The position numbers were made by a program, and so were the translations under genes. The notes under the pieces are model-generated. The model was not told the origin of the DNA and made no database searches. It saw nothing but the letters and a program-made list of their open reading frames with translations. Below, piece after piece: positions 54,257 to 62,837 of a stretch of 64,000 nt of DNA. Numbering within the stretch: position 1 is the first letter of the stretch; each line of letters begins with the position of its first letter. Origin of the DNA: Candidatus Gastranaerophilales bacterium (lineage in GTDB: Bacteria; Cyanobacteriota; Vampirovibrionia; Gastranaerophilales; Gastranaerophilaceae); the NCBI GenBank assembly GCA_944324405.1, contig CALUWF010000007.1, forward strand, positions 1 through 64,000, given 5' to 3'.

Positions 54257-55105
54257 TTAGCTGAACATTTTGAAAGAATTTTCAATGTTGCTTTGGATAA
54301 CTTTTTGTACTGATTCAAATTCTGTTTCTACTGCCTTATGTTGAGTTTCAATTTGTTTTTGGTCTGTTTCAAGTTTTTTATCTTGAGCTTGAACTCTTGC
54401 GGAAGCTGTTTGATATTCCGCTTGTGCGTTGGCATCATCATCGGTATAAGGCGCGTCAACAATTTCTTCCATACCGGACCAGCCGATAGATTTCCATTCG
54501 CTTCCGTCAGCATCTTCGCTGCCGTCCAAGTTTGTATTGGTAAGTTGTTCGATGATAAATTTACCATCTCTTAGGCCTTCTTGGAAGTAGTTTTCTGTTT
54601 CTGAAGTATCCGAGAGAAGCGGGTCAACAACATAAACTTCGTAAATATCGCCTGATGTATCGTTGGCATCTGTTGTTCCGTTTTGTTTTGATTGGATAAT
54701 TACTCTGCCGTCTTCAATTTTTACATCAACTTCATCAGAGCTGTATCCTGCTTCTTCTGCAGTTTTAGGCAATTCGCTTTGATCTGATACAACTATTTGA
54801 CCGCGTGCATTTTTAATACGATACAAAGATGAAGAATCGTCTTTAGAATAGTCTTTTCCGCCGTATATCATTAAATTTTTGTAAGTTAAATTTCTTGTAG
54901 AAGTTTGGTTTGCTTCGCCTTGTTTAACTTTCATCGTAAGTGTCATTTGTCTGTTTGCAGTTTTACGCGCATATTTTGCAGACACCGTTTCAAGTTCAGT
55001 TGCGAGCAGAAGTCTTCTTTGAGAAATTTCTTGAGCGCGATATTCTAAATCGCTTTTTCTTGCTGTGAGAAGTAATAATCTACCTTGGCTTGCTGCTAGT
55101 CCCAT
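54257..55105 (-). CDS. Coiled-coil protein of unknown function, possibly exported
   Basis: A 282-residue protein. The N-terminus (MGLAASQGRLLLLTARKSDLE) continues into a helix rich in Arg/Glu/Leu, the middle is Asp/Ser/Thr-rich with a few beta strands (GQIVVSDQSELP, VDVKIEDGRVIIQS, IYEVYVVD), and the last 60 residues are a long helix (VQAQDKKLETDQKQIETQH, ending SFKMFS). A helical N- and C-terminus around a variable centre recalls flagellin-like or other self-assembling filament proteins, but no homologous motif is evident. I recall similar MGxAASQxRLLxLTARK starts in Gastranaerophilales. There is no Sec signal. Confidence 0.65.
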   Translation of the reverse strand: MGLAASQGRLLLLTARKSDLEYRAQEISQRRLLLATELETVSAKYARKTANRQMTLTMKVKQGEANQTSTRNLTYKNLMIYGGKDYSKDDSSSLYRIKNARGQIVVSDQSELPKTAEEAGYSSDEVDVKIEDGRVIIQSKQNGTTDANDTSGDIYEVYVVDPLLSDTSETENYFQEGLRDGKFIIEQLTNTNLDGSEDADGSEWKSIGWSGMEEIVDAPYTDDDANAQAEYQTASARVQAQDKKLETDQKQIETQHKAVETEFESVQKVIQSNIENSFKMFS

Positions 55106-55383
55106 ATTATACCACCTTTACATTTCTTACTTATATAAAAACATGCAATATATACAAAATTCATAAAAAGTATATATCTTTACGTTTCTTTACATAAGTA
55201 GTTTTCGTAATCCTTTCTGGTTTTACTATTCCCATATTGTAACCTTGTTACTCATTAATTCGGCAAAGTTATTTAAAAACTTTAGAAAAGTATAATATTT
55301 TGTAAAGAATTGTTACATGGTCTAATAAATATTTAGTTAATGCATTTTTAAAGAATTTGCGATAAAATAGTCTTGAGGGAATT

Positions 55384-56574
55384 ATGGATAAGAAAAAGAC
55401 GATTATTATTGCGATTTTGGCGCTAATTGGGTTTATACTTACAATTGAACTTGCGCTTATATATTTTAAGGTTAATTTTAACGAAAGCTACAGTGCGAGT
55501 TTTTGTTCGGTCAACAACCTGATAGACTGCGACGGAGTTGCAAAAACAAACTACTCTTTATTTTTAGGAATTCCGCTTGCGCTTTGGGGTATGTTTTTCT
55601 ACACCCTTACGCTCTTTTTAAATTTTGTACATCTGATACAAAATAAATTTAAAAATACGATTTTTGACGTTTTTAAAAATCCAAAAAGCTATATTGCAGC
55701 CCTTGGACTTCTTTCTTTTGGTATTTCGATATGTCTTGCGACAATTTCAATATTTAAAATTAATAAAATTTGTATACTTTGCTTTGTAACTTACTTTATA
55801 GACTTATTTATAGCCTTTGCCGCAAAAAGCAAAGGAAGCTTTTTTGTTCAAGATGTTAAAAATACAATTTTAGACTTTGCCGCAGGAGTTAAAAAATATA
55901 CTCTGCTTTTTATAATTGTACTAATGGCATTTATCGGCATGCTTTGCTATACAAGCACATCGCTTGTTTTTTCTCCGCAAATGAAAATGCAAAAATCTTT
56001 TGAAGAATTTATGAAAATGGAGAAAAATAAATACGCTGTTTCCGGAAATGTAATGGGTGACCCAAATGGTGATAAAATCTATGTATACAGCGATTTTATG
56101 TGCCCGTTTTGCCGCGTAACAAACATTATGGCATCAAAATTTGCCCACGAGCAAAAGGGTGTATTGGTAATTCATAAAAACTTTCCGCTTGATGCGAGTT
56201 GTAATAAGTATGTGCCAAATACGGTTCATCCCGGAGCTTGTACACTTGCCAGGTACGCACTTGCCGCCGAAAAACAGAATAAATACTGGGATATGGCAAA
56301 TTTAATTTTTGACGAGCATCCGTCAAGTGAAGCCGATATTATTTATTTAAGCGAAAAAATAAATATTGACATTGCAAAACTCGTTGAAGACGTTAATTCG
56401 CCGGAAATAGAGCAGGAACTGCAAAACCAGATTGAAACCGCGCACCAAAAAGGAATATACGGAACGCCTACGATTGTAATAGATGACATACCCTACATCA
56501 GTGCAATGCCGTACTATAAAATAAAAACACTCTACGCACAAGCGCTAAAACGCCATAAGAGGTCGCAAAAATAA
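55384..56574 (+). CDS. VKOR-DsbA fusion (disulfide-bond formation)
   Basis: A 396-residue fusion. The first 175 residues form a four-to-five-helix VKOR domain with the outer cysteines in ASFCSVNNLIDCDG and the quinone-side pair Cys-x2-Cys in KICILCFV. The rest is a thioredoxin-like DsbA/DsbG domain with YSDFMCPFC and a cis-proline in YGTPTIVID. It oxidises exported proteins and passes electrons to quinone. A fused VKOR-thioredoxin is typical of cyanobacteria and some others. It sits 278 bases from the divergent coiled-coil gene, a gap in which I see only an AT-rich promoter region and no gene. Confidence 0.92.
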   Translation: MDKKKTIIIAILALIGFILTIELALIYFKVNFNESYSASFCSVNNLIDCDGVAKTNYSLFLGIPLALWGMFFYTLTLFLNFVHLIQNKFKNTIFDVFKNPKSYIAALGLLSFGISICLATISIFKINKICILCFVTYFIDLFIAFAAKSKGSFFVQDVKNTILDFAAGVKKYTLLFIIVLMAFIGMLCYTSTSLVFSPQMKMQKSFEEFMKMEKNKYAVSGNVMGDPNGDKIYVYSDFMCPFCRVTNIMASKFAHEQKGVLVIHKNFPLDASCNKYVPNTVHPGACTLARYALAAEKQNKYWDMANLIFDEHPSSEADIIYLSEKINIDIAKLVEDVNSPEIEQELQNQIETAHQKGIYGTPTIVIDDIPYISAMPYYKIKTLYAQALKRHKRSQK

Positions 56575-57125
56575 TGCGCAAGGTACTTTTGCATGCCTGC
56601 TGTGCACCATGTGCCGCTTATCCCGTTAACTTGCTCAAAAATGAAGGGTATGAGCCTGTTGTGTATTTTTACAATCCGAATATTTTCCCAAAAGATGAGC
56701 ATGATTTAAGATTGGACGAGATTATCAAATATTCAAAAAAAGAAAGTTTTGCACTTGTTTATGAGCCCTATAGCCCCGATGACTTTGAAAACATTGCGCG
56801 CGGGCTTGAAAATGAGCCGGAAAAGGGCAAAAGGTGTGAAAAATGCATTTTATTAAGACTTAATAAGACTGCACAAAAGGCTTGTGAACTTAAAATAAAA
56901 TATTTTACAAGCGCTCTTACTATAAGTCCTCATAAAATATCAAAAATGATTTTTGAAGCAGGTGAGTTTGCCGCAAAGAGTTCCGGTATAGAATTTTTAA
57001 AATATGACTTTAAAAAACGCGACGGTTTTAAAATTGCACAACAAATAGCACGCCAAAACAATATGTACAAGCAAAACTACTGCGGGTGTAAATATTCTAT
57101 AAGAGCGAACGAACAGCAGAGTTAA
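56574..57125 (+). CDS. queH: Epoxyqueuosine reductase QueH
   Basis: A 183-residue DUF208/QueH protein that performs the last step of queuosine tRNA modification without cobalamin. The cysteines that bind Fe-S and metal are visible: HACCAPCA at the N-terminus, GKRCEKCILLRL, and NYCGCKYS near the end. It begins on the last base of the VKOR-DsbA stop. The last 29 bases overlap the end of rpe on the other strand. Confidence 0.92.
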   Translation: MRKVLLHACCAPCAAYPVNLLKNEGYEPVVYFYNPNIFPKDEHDLRLDEIIKYSKKESFALVYEPYSPDDFENIARGLENEPEKGKRCEKCILLRLNKTAQKACELKIKYFTSALTISPHKISKMIFEAGEFAAKSSGIEFLKYDFKKRDGFKIAQQIARQNNMYKQNYCGCKYSIRANEQQS

Positions 57126-57747
57126 TATCGTCGGCACCGAAAATATAACTGCCTGCAACAAGAGAATTTACACCCATTTTTGTGCAAATTTTTGCCGTTT
57201 TATCATTTATTCCGCCATCAACTTGAATATATAAATTATCTTTCTTATAAATTCTTGCAAACTCTTTTACGTCAGCAATTTTTTGCACACATTCATGCAT
57301 AAACTTCTGCCCGCCAAACCCCGGCTCCACGGTCATTATAAGCACCAAATCAAGATAGGGAATAAAATCCTTAAGCACATCTGTGGGGGTATTTGGCTTA
57401 ATTGAAAGTCCTGCCAAAACATTATGCGCCTTTATCTTTTTTATAATATCAAGTGTTTGATTTATTTGTGCTTCATAATGAAAAGTTATTATATCAGAGC
57501 CCGCCTCGATAAAATCTTGAATGTATTTATCCGGTTCACTTATCATTAAATGCACATCAAGCTTTAGGTCGGTAACTTTCCTTAGCGATTTTACAACAGG
57601 CGCGCCGATTGTTATATTCGGGACAAAATGCCCGTCCATAACATCAACATGTACCCATTTTGCACCGGCATTTTTTACCCTCAAAATTTCGTGTTCTAAG
57701 TTGGCAAAATCCGCAGAAAGTATGGAGGGTGAAATTACTGTTTCCAT
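57097..57747 (-). CDS. rpe: Ribulose-phosphate 3-epimerase
   Basis: A 216-residue TIM-barrel epimerase linking ribulose-5-P and xylulose-5-P in the pentose phosphate pathway: SPSILSADFANLEHE, WVHVDVMDGHFVPNI, LMISEPDKYI, MTVEPGFGGQKF and VDGGIND. It is the last gene of the pyrH-frr-cdsA-rnc-rpe chain, starting 13 bases inside rnc. Confidence 0.96.
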   Translation of the reverse strand: METVISPSILSADFANLEHEILRVKNAGAKWVHVDVMDGHFVPNITIGAPVVKSLRKVTDLKLDVHLMISEPDKYIQDFIEAGSDIITFHYEAQINQTLDIIKKIKAHNVLAGLSIKPNTPTDVLKDFIPYLDLVLIMTVEPGFGGQKFMHECVQKIADVKEFARIYKKDNLYIQVDGGINDKTAKICTKMGVNSLVAGSYIFGADDINSAVRSLL

Positions 57748-58472
57748 AAGCCCTCGCTTTTTAAATATTCAAGCGCATTTTTTGCGGCATCCTGCTGGGC
57801 AAGTTTTTTTGAACTCCCAAAGCCTTTTGATAGCATTTTGCCTTCAAAATAAACAGCTACTTCAAAAGTACATTTATGCTCCGAGCCTGTTTTTGAGATA
57901 AGAACATATTCAGGCAGTGTATGATTTTTTTCCTGCGTATACTCTTGCAGCTGCTGTTTAGGGTTAATTTTTTCCAAATTCTCCTCAATCTCGCACATAT
58001 CACAGGAAAAATTTGTTACAATGAAATCTTCAACGTTTTTAAATCCCGTATCAGCGCAGCTTAGATATATTGCCGCCAAAAAAGCTTCAAAGGCACAAGC
58101 AAGGATTGATTGTTTCATCTCGCCGCCGGTTTTTCGCTCGTTTTCAGAAAGCAGTATAAAGTTATTCAGCCCTATTTTTATTGCAAATCTTGCAAGGGTT
58201 TTGTCCGCAACGATTTCTCCTCTTAATTTAGACAAAATTCCCTCTTTATAATCAGGGTATTTTGAATACAGATATTTACTGATTACCAGCTTTAATACCG
58301 CATCACCTAAAAACTCCAATCGTTCATAAGAACACTCAGGCGCAATATCTGCCTCGTGTATATATGAAGTATGCCGCATTGCCTTCTCAAAAAGCGTAAA
58401 ATCTCTCTCGCCGCCATAGCCAAGCTTATCAAGAAATTCACAATACAGGCGTTCTCTATCCGAAATAAACAT
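57735..58472 (-). CDS. rnc: Ribonuclease III
   Basis: A 245-residue double-strand-specific RNase that cuts rRNA precursors and other duplexes. The catalytic signature YERLEFLGDAVLKLV is followed by a second catalytic region (ACAFEAFLAAIYLS, lined up with the D/E pair), then a C-terminal dsRNA-binding domain (NPKQQLQEYTQEKNHTLPEY, AAKNALEYL). It overlaps cdsA by 17 bases and rpe by 13. Confidence 0.95.
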   Translation of the reverse strand: MFISDRERLYCEFLDKLGYGGERDFTLFEKAMRHTSYIHEADIAPECSYERLEFLGDAVLKLVISKYLYSKYPDYKEGILSKLRGEIVADKTLARFAIKIGLNNFILLSENERKTGGEMKQSILACAFEAFLAAIYLSCADTGFKNVEDFIVTNFSCDMCEIEENLEKINPKQQLQEYTQEKNHTLPEYVLISKTGSEHKCTFEVAVYFEGKMLSKGFGSSKKLAQQDAAKNALEYLKSEGLWKQ

Positions 58473-59361
58473 TTATGGCACCTTGTATATATTTAAAAAA
58501 TTCTAAAATAATATTATGTCCGCAGGCAAAGTTAACAAAATAATAATAGGCAACCGGCAGTGCAAAAAGGTAGCCGTCAGTTCTGTCCAATATGCCGCCA
58601 TGACCCGGTAAAATATTACTTGAATCCTTAACACCCGCATCTCTTTTAACGAGTGATTCGGATAAATCACCCAATTGAGAAGATACCGTAATTAAAAAAC
58701 CGGCAAACAGTGCATGAAACAGAGTAAGTTTTGTATAAAATACTCCGAAAGAAGCGACAATAAGAGCAAGAGCAGTCGCCCCGAGTGCCCCTTCTATTGT
58801 TTTCTTGGGACTAATAACCGGTGACAATTTATGTTTACCGAATTTTGAGCCGAAATAATATCCTCCGATATCTGTTGCAACAACGATTAAAAACACAAAT
58901 ATTACAAGCCACAGACCCTCATTGGTGCCGATTTGAAAAGCGTTAATTCTATCCGCACTAATCTGTCTTATTAAAAGCAGGTGACATGGCAGCCAGCCGC
59001 AGTATAAAAACCCTAAAACCGTCGTTGCAACGTTTACTATATACGGCTGTCTTCCCATAAAAAGCACTACGAGAAAAGATGCCATTATAGACAGAGAAAT
59101 AATCGAAGGCAGAAGGTCAAACCTTCTAAAGAAGATTAAAACCGCAAAAACAAGGTCTGAGAGCAAAATAAGCGATAAGCTCGGGTGAAAACCTTTTGTT
59201 TTAAGAATTTTGACGTATTCAACAGAGCCCAAGAAAATAATTACGAGCAAAAATCCCAAAATCGGCAGCCCGCCCATAAAAAGACAGGCGAGTGCCACGA
59301 TTGAAAATATTACACCCGTAATGACACGCATTATTTTATTTTGTTTTTGCGTTTCATCCAC
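58456..59361 (-). CDS. cdsA: Phosphatidate cytidylyltransferase
   Basis: A 301-residue polytopic membrane enzyme making CDP-diacylglycerol, the precursor of phosphatidylglycerol that Lgt uses. The signature region is SQLGDLSESLVKRDAGVKDSS and LPGHGGILDRTDG, with SPKKTIEGALGA before it. It shares one base with frr. No uppS gene lies between frr and cdsA here, unlike many genomes. Confidence 0.95.
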   Translation of the reverse strand: MDETQKQNKIMRVITGVIFSIVALACLFMGGLPILGFLLVIIFLGSVEYVKILKTKGFHPSLSLILLSDLVFAVLIFFRRFDLLPSIISLSIMASFLVVLFMGRQPYIVNVATTVLGFLYCGWLPCHLLLIRQISADRINAFQIGTNEGLWLVIFVFLIVVATDIGGYYFGSKFGKHKLSPVISPKKTIEGALGATALALIVASFGVFYTKLTLFHALFAGFLITVSSQLGDLSESLVKRDAGVKDSSNILPGHGGILDRTDGYLFALPVAYYYFVNFACGHNIILEFFKYIQGAINVYFG

Positions 59362-59921
59362 TATACTGTTAAGACCTCTTTTTCTTTTTCACTTACAACA
59401 TCTTCGACAATATTAATGTATTTATCCGTAAGTTTTTGCACCTCATCCTGTGCATCTTTTACCGCATCCTCCGGCATATTTTCGGATTTTTCAAGTTTTT
59501 TTACATCATCTGTCATATCGCGGCGCACATTTCTTATTGCAACTTTTGCATTTTCGCCCATTGCCTTAACATCTTTTGAAAGCTGTTTACGTCTGTCTTC
59601 CGTTAAAGGCGGAAATGTAAGACGAACCACAATACCATCCGAATTTGGGGTAATGCCAAGTTCAGCCTTGACAATAGCTTTTTCGATTTCTTTAATAATT
59701 GATTTATCAAAAGGAGTTATAACAAGCGTTGTACCCTCGGATACGCTTACCTGCGCCATCTGGCGAAGCGGGGTGGGTGCTCCGTAATAATCAACCGTAA
59801 CTTTATCAAGGATTAAGGGGTTGGCTCTTCCCGTTCTGACTGTTGCAAGCTCTTTTTTAAGCTGGGCAATACATTTTTCCATTTTATCCTTGCCTGAATT
59901 TTTAATCTCGTCAACTGACAT
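59361..59921 (-). CDS. frr: Ribosome recycling factor
   Basis: A 186-residue two-domain protein that splits post-termination ribosomes with EF-G: TVRTGRANPLILDKVTVDYYG, PLRQMAQVSV, LGITPNSDGIVVRLTFPPLTE and the basic helix RKQLSKDVKAM. It starts two bases after pyrH, the order seen in most bacteria. Confidence 0.96.
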   Translation of the reverse strand: MSVDEIKNSGKDKMEKCIAQLKKELATVRTGRANPLILDKVTVDYYGAPTPLRQMAQVSVSEGTTLVITPFDKSIIKEIEKAIVKAELGITPNSDGIVVRLTFPPLTEDRRKQLSKDVKAMGENAKVAIRNVRRDMTDDVKKLEKSENMPEDAVKDAQDEVQKLTDKYINIVEDVVSEKEKEVLTV

Positions 59922-59923
59922 TT

Positions 59924-60646
59924 TTACTCTCCTACATATGTTCCTATATTTTCGTTTTTCAAGATTTTTATAATACTGTCTTTTTGTGCAAAATCAAATA
60001 CAAAAATGGGTATATTATTTTGCTTACAAAGAGAACACGAGGTTAAATCCATCACTTTTAAATTGTTTATAATGATATCATCATAAGTGATTTTATCATA
60101 TTTTTTCGCGTTTGGGTTAATTCTCGGATCATCGTCATACACGCCGTCAACTCCGTTTTTTGCCATCAGCATGGCCTCAGCACCAATTTCAGCTGCACGA
60201 AGGGCGGCTGCCGTATCAGTAGTAAAGAAGGGATTACCCGTGCCCGCAGCAAAAATTACAACTCTACCCTTTTCAAGATGTCTTATTGCTTTAAATCTTA
60301 TATAAGGTTCGGCAACTTTATGAATATCAAGGGCAGATTGCACCCTGCATGGGACGCCGATTTTTCTGAGTTCGCTTTGAAGCGCTATTGCATTCATAAT
60401 AGTTGCAAGCATGCCTACATAATCGCCTGATGCCTGATCCATGCCGAGCTTTTGCGAATTTTTCATGCCGCGAAAGATATTTCCCCCGCCCACAACAACA
60501 GCAAGCTGTACACCCAGTTCATGCGCATTTTTAATTTCGTTTGAAATCATCTCGACCTGCTTGGGGTCAATTCCAAACTCCTGTTCACCTAACAACGCTT
60601 CTCCGCTAATTTTTAGGAGTATCTTTTTATATTTTAATTCCGACAT
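59924..60646 (-). CDS. pyrH: UMP kinase
   Basis: A 240-residue amino-acid-kinase-fold enzyme phosphorylating UMP to UDP: ILLKISGEALLG, VVGGGNIFRG, GTGNPFFTTDTAAALRA, and AKNGVDGVYDDDPR. It opens the operon; an AAGG site and a TATAAT-like box on the minus strand (about 60677-60682) precede it. Confidence 0.96.
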   Translation of the reverse strand: MSELKYKKILLKISGEALLGEQEFGIDPKQVEMISNEIKNAHELGVQLAVVVGGGNIFRGMKNSQKLGMDQASGDYVGMLATIMNAIALQSELRKIGVPCRVQSALDIHKVAEPYIRFKAIRHLEKGRVVIFAAGTGNPFFTTDTAAALRAAEIGAEAMLMAKNGVDGVYDDDPRINPNAKKYDKITYDDIIINNLKVMDLTSCSLCKQNNIPIFVFDFAQKDSIIKILKNENIGTYVGE

Positions 60647-60678
60647 AATTTAGCCTTACAAAACTAACTTAAATTAAT

Positions 60679-60707
60679 TATACACAAAAGTCAATTCGAT
60701 GTATAAT
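60679..60707 (+). promoter_or_regulatory. Promoter of a leaderless gene
   Basis: TATACA (60679-60684) and TATAAT (60702-60707) have a 17-base spacer, and the ATG at 60715 follows after seven bases. There is no Shine-Dalgarno site. It is back to back with the pyrH promoter. Confidence 0.45.
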
Positions 60708-60714
60708 TGTAAAT

Positions 60715-61908
60715 ATGAACTTAAACACGCAAAATGCCAGAAATATTATATCAAAGGACAATACGCTTTCAAAAGAAGCCGCGCAAAATATTATTAACAA
60801 TTGCGATGTTGAAAGTTTTTCTTCTCTGTGTGAAAATTCGTCACAGATTTTTGATTTTATTGCGCAAAAAGTTATAAATAATTTGCTTAATGCAACAAAT
60901 AAGACAAATCTTAATTCTGCTTTTGAGTTTGCAAAGTGTTACGATTTAATTTTTGGCGAATATATTCTAAAGAGCTGGTTTAAATATGCTGATGAAGATT
61001 TGACGGATAAAATTCTTGAACTGTTTGAAAATGGCAGTGAAGCGCAAAAAATATACTGTGCCAAATATTTTAAAAAAATTAACGACCCTCTTGCACTTGA
61101 CTATTTAAATAAATATGCCTTTTGTGATAACGAAGAATTATCACAGGCTTGCGCAAGCACCCTTGCGGAATTTGAGGATAACACATCAAAAAAAATTTCT
61201 TATGAGATGCTAAAAAGTGATGATGATTTTTGCAAACTCAAAGGCGCGACTTTTTTAATAAATTACGGTTGCAAGGATGATATCTGTCATATTGTTAAAA
61301 TCCTCAATTCAACAGGACTTGCGGCAAATATCGCGCAAGAGGTTTTATATAAGTACACTTTTGATGAACTTTTGGAATTACTCAATGAAGACGATTTAAC
61401 GGCACTCTATGATGAAATTATAAATGCATACCCCGAGGATGTCCCGCTTGAAACGGTTTTAGACTTTAATCTGGAAAAATTTGCACAAAAACTTATGACA
61501 AGCAAAAGTTCATATCACGCAAGGTTTCTTGCTGATTTAAAAAACACTATGGAGCTTGTAAATTCTGACAATATCTACACCTACGATTTAGGGGGCGAGT
61601 ATTTAAACGCCGTAAAATCACTGGGCAAAATGCTTTCAAAAGTAAATATAAACGCGGATATAATTACACATGAGCTTGAGCAAGGAGAAAAAAGAATTCT
61701 AAGGGCATTAAGTACGCTTTCAAACTTAAAAAGCACTCCTGTAGTTTGCGAAGCAATTACAAAGCTCTATAAAAATACTACAAGCTGTCTTATTCTTTGC
61801 GAGTGCGCAAGAGCGGCAAAAGCGCTGGGCATTTCGCTTGATATTAATTTAGGGCTTGAAAAAATTACGGACAAAAACGCACTTGAACTTTTTAAAAGCT
61901 ATTTTTAA
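60715..61908 (+). CDS. Helical-repeat (HEAT-like) protein of unknown function
   Basis: A 397-residue soluble protein made of helix pairs of about 30 residues, e.g. AQKIYCAKYFKKINDPLALDY, LSQACASTLAEFEDN and CKLKGATFLINYGCKDDI. This is typical of HEAT repeats, which bind proteins. No catalytic motif is seen. It recalls in style the 542-residue helical protein at 45121, but I cannot show homology by eye. The stop shares TTAA with that of ftsQ. Confidence 0.7.
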   Translation: MNLNTQNARNIISKDNTLSKEAAQNIINNCDVESFSSLCENSSQIFDFIAQKVINNLLNATNKTNLNSAFEFAKCYDLIFGEYILKSWFKYADEDLTDKILELFENGSEAQKIYCAKYFKKINDPLALDYLNKYAFCDNEELSQACASTLAEFEDNTSKKISYEMLKSDDDFCKLKGATFLINYGCKDDICHIVKILNSTGLAANIAQEVLYKYTFDELLELLNEDDLTALYDEIINAYPEDVPLETVLDFNLEKFAQKLMTSKSSYHARFLADLKNTMELVNSDNIYTYDLGGEYLNAVKSLGKMLSKVNINADIITHELEQGEKRILRALSTLSNLKSTPVVCEAITKLYKNTTSCLILCECARAAKALGISLDINLGLEKITDKNALELFKSYF

Positions 61909-62837
61909 TTCTCGGGCACTTCTTGCGCATGTAAAGATTCACTTTGACTTTGTTTTTCTTTATTGTCTTTTTCCTGCTGCGCCGCAGATTGTGCCGAAGG
62001 ATCATCGAGCTTAATGTAGTGTGCGTCTTCCCATCTTAAATCAATATATTTAATTTTTTGTTTGAATTTTTGTGTTTCAGGTAAAATCGTCGCTATCCAT
62101 TTTGCTCTTTTTAGCGCTGTGTCATTAATTTCGCCAAACCTTATTAAAACTTTATCGAGTTTTATATAAACGTCTGACGGGTTACGAAGGTCAATATATT
62201 GAACGTTTTGACCGCTGTATGTTTCAAACGCCTTTGTGAGGCATAAAATTTCATCCACTCTTTTTTTATTCCACTTCTCGTAATCGTCACCCCTTATGCC
62301 GTAGGTTAAAATTCTATATGTCTTAAATTTAGGACTTATAGGCATATATTCTCTGTCAATAAAAACTCCATCGGTCGTAATCGCATATATAGGAGCGGCA
62401 TCAATTGAAGGTGCAATCAAAAACACTGGCGTGCGCTCCTCAACTATTATATTAATCCTGGCGGGAAGCCAAAAACGTCTTATATAAACTTTTTTAACAG
62501 GCTGAAGACGCAAAATGTTTTTTTCCATCTCTGTCGTATCGAGTCTGAAAATCTGAACATTGGGAAGCTGAACCTGGCGCACAAGGTCAATTATTTTATA
62601 TTTTGGAGTTATAACATTGCCTTCAATTTTTATAACTCTTTCATCCGCAATCGAGAGTAAGTCCTGATTTAAATACCATCCGCCGAGCCTCAGAACTTTT
62701 ATAATAAAAAGGACAACCAGGACGATAAGAACAAGACGCAAAAGCCTGCGAAAGTTTCTGATTGACGCGCGGCGCGAAGCAATCATCCTCTTCATTTTAT
62801 TTGCTTTTAGGCGTCTTCTGTAATACTCCTGACCCAT
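61905..62837 (-). CDS. ftsQ: FtsQ/DivIB cell-division protein
   Basis: A 310-residue bitopic protein: Arg/Lys-rich cytoplasmic start, a membrane helix at about 33-50 (LLRLVLIVLVVLFIIKVL), a POTRA domain (VIKIEGNVITPKYKIIDLV, VKKVYIRRFWLPARINIIVEE), and a beta domain (TPVFLIAPS onward). A Gln/Glu-rich tail ends it. It bridges FtsL/FtsB with the divisome. It lies immediately after ddl (one-base gap in coordinates), as in the murC-murB-ddl-ftsQ order. Confidence 0.92.
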   Translation of the reverse strand: MGQEYYRRRLKANKMKRMIASRRASIRNFRRLLRLVLIVLVVLFIIKVLRLGGWYLNQDLLSIADERVIKIEGNVITPKYKIIDLVRQVQLPNVQIFRLDTTEMEKNILRLQPVKKVYIRRFWLPARINIIVEERTPVFLIAPSIDAAPIYAITTDGVFIDREYMPISPKFKTYRILTYGIRGDDYEKWNKKRVDEILCLTKAFETYSGQNVQYIDLRNPSDVYIKLDKVLIRFGEINDTALKRAKWIATILPETQKFKQKIKYIDLRWEDAHYIKLDDPSAQSAAQQEKDNKEKQSQSESLHAQEVPEN

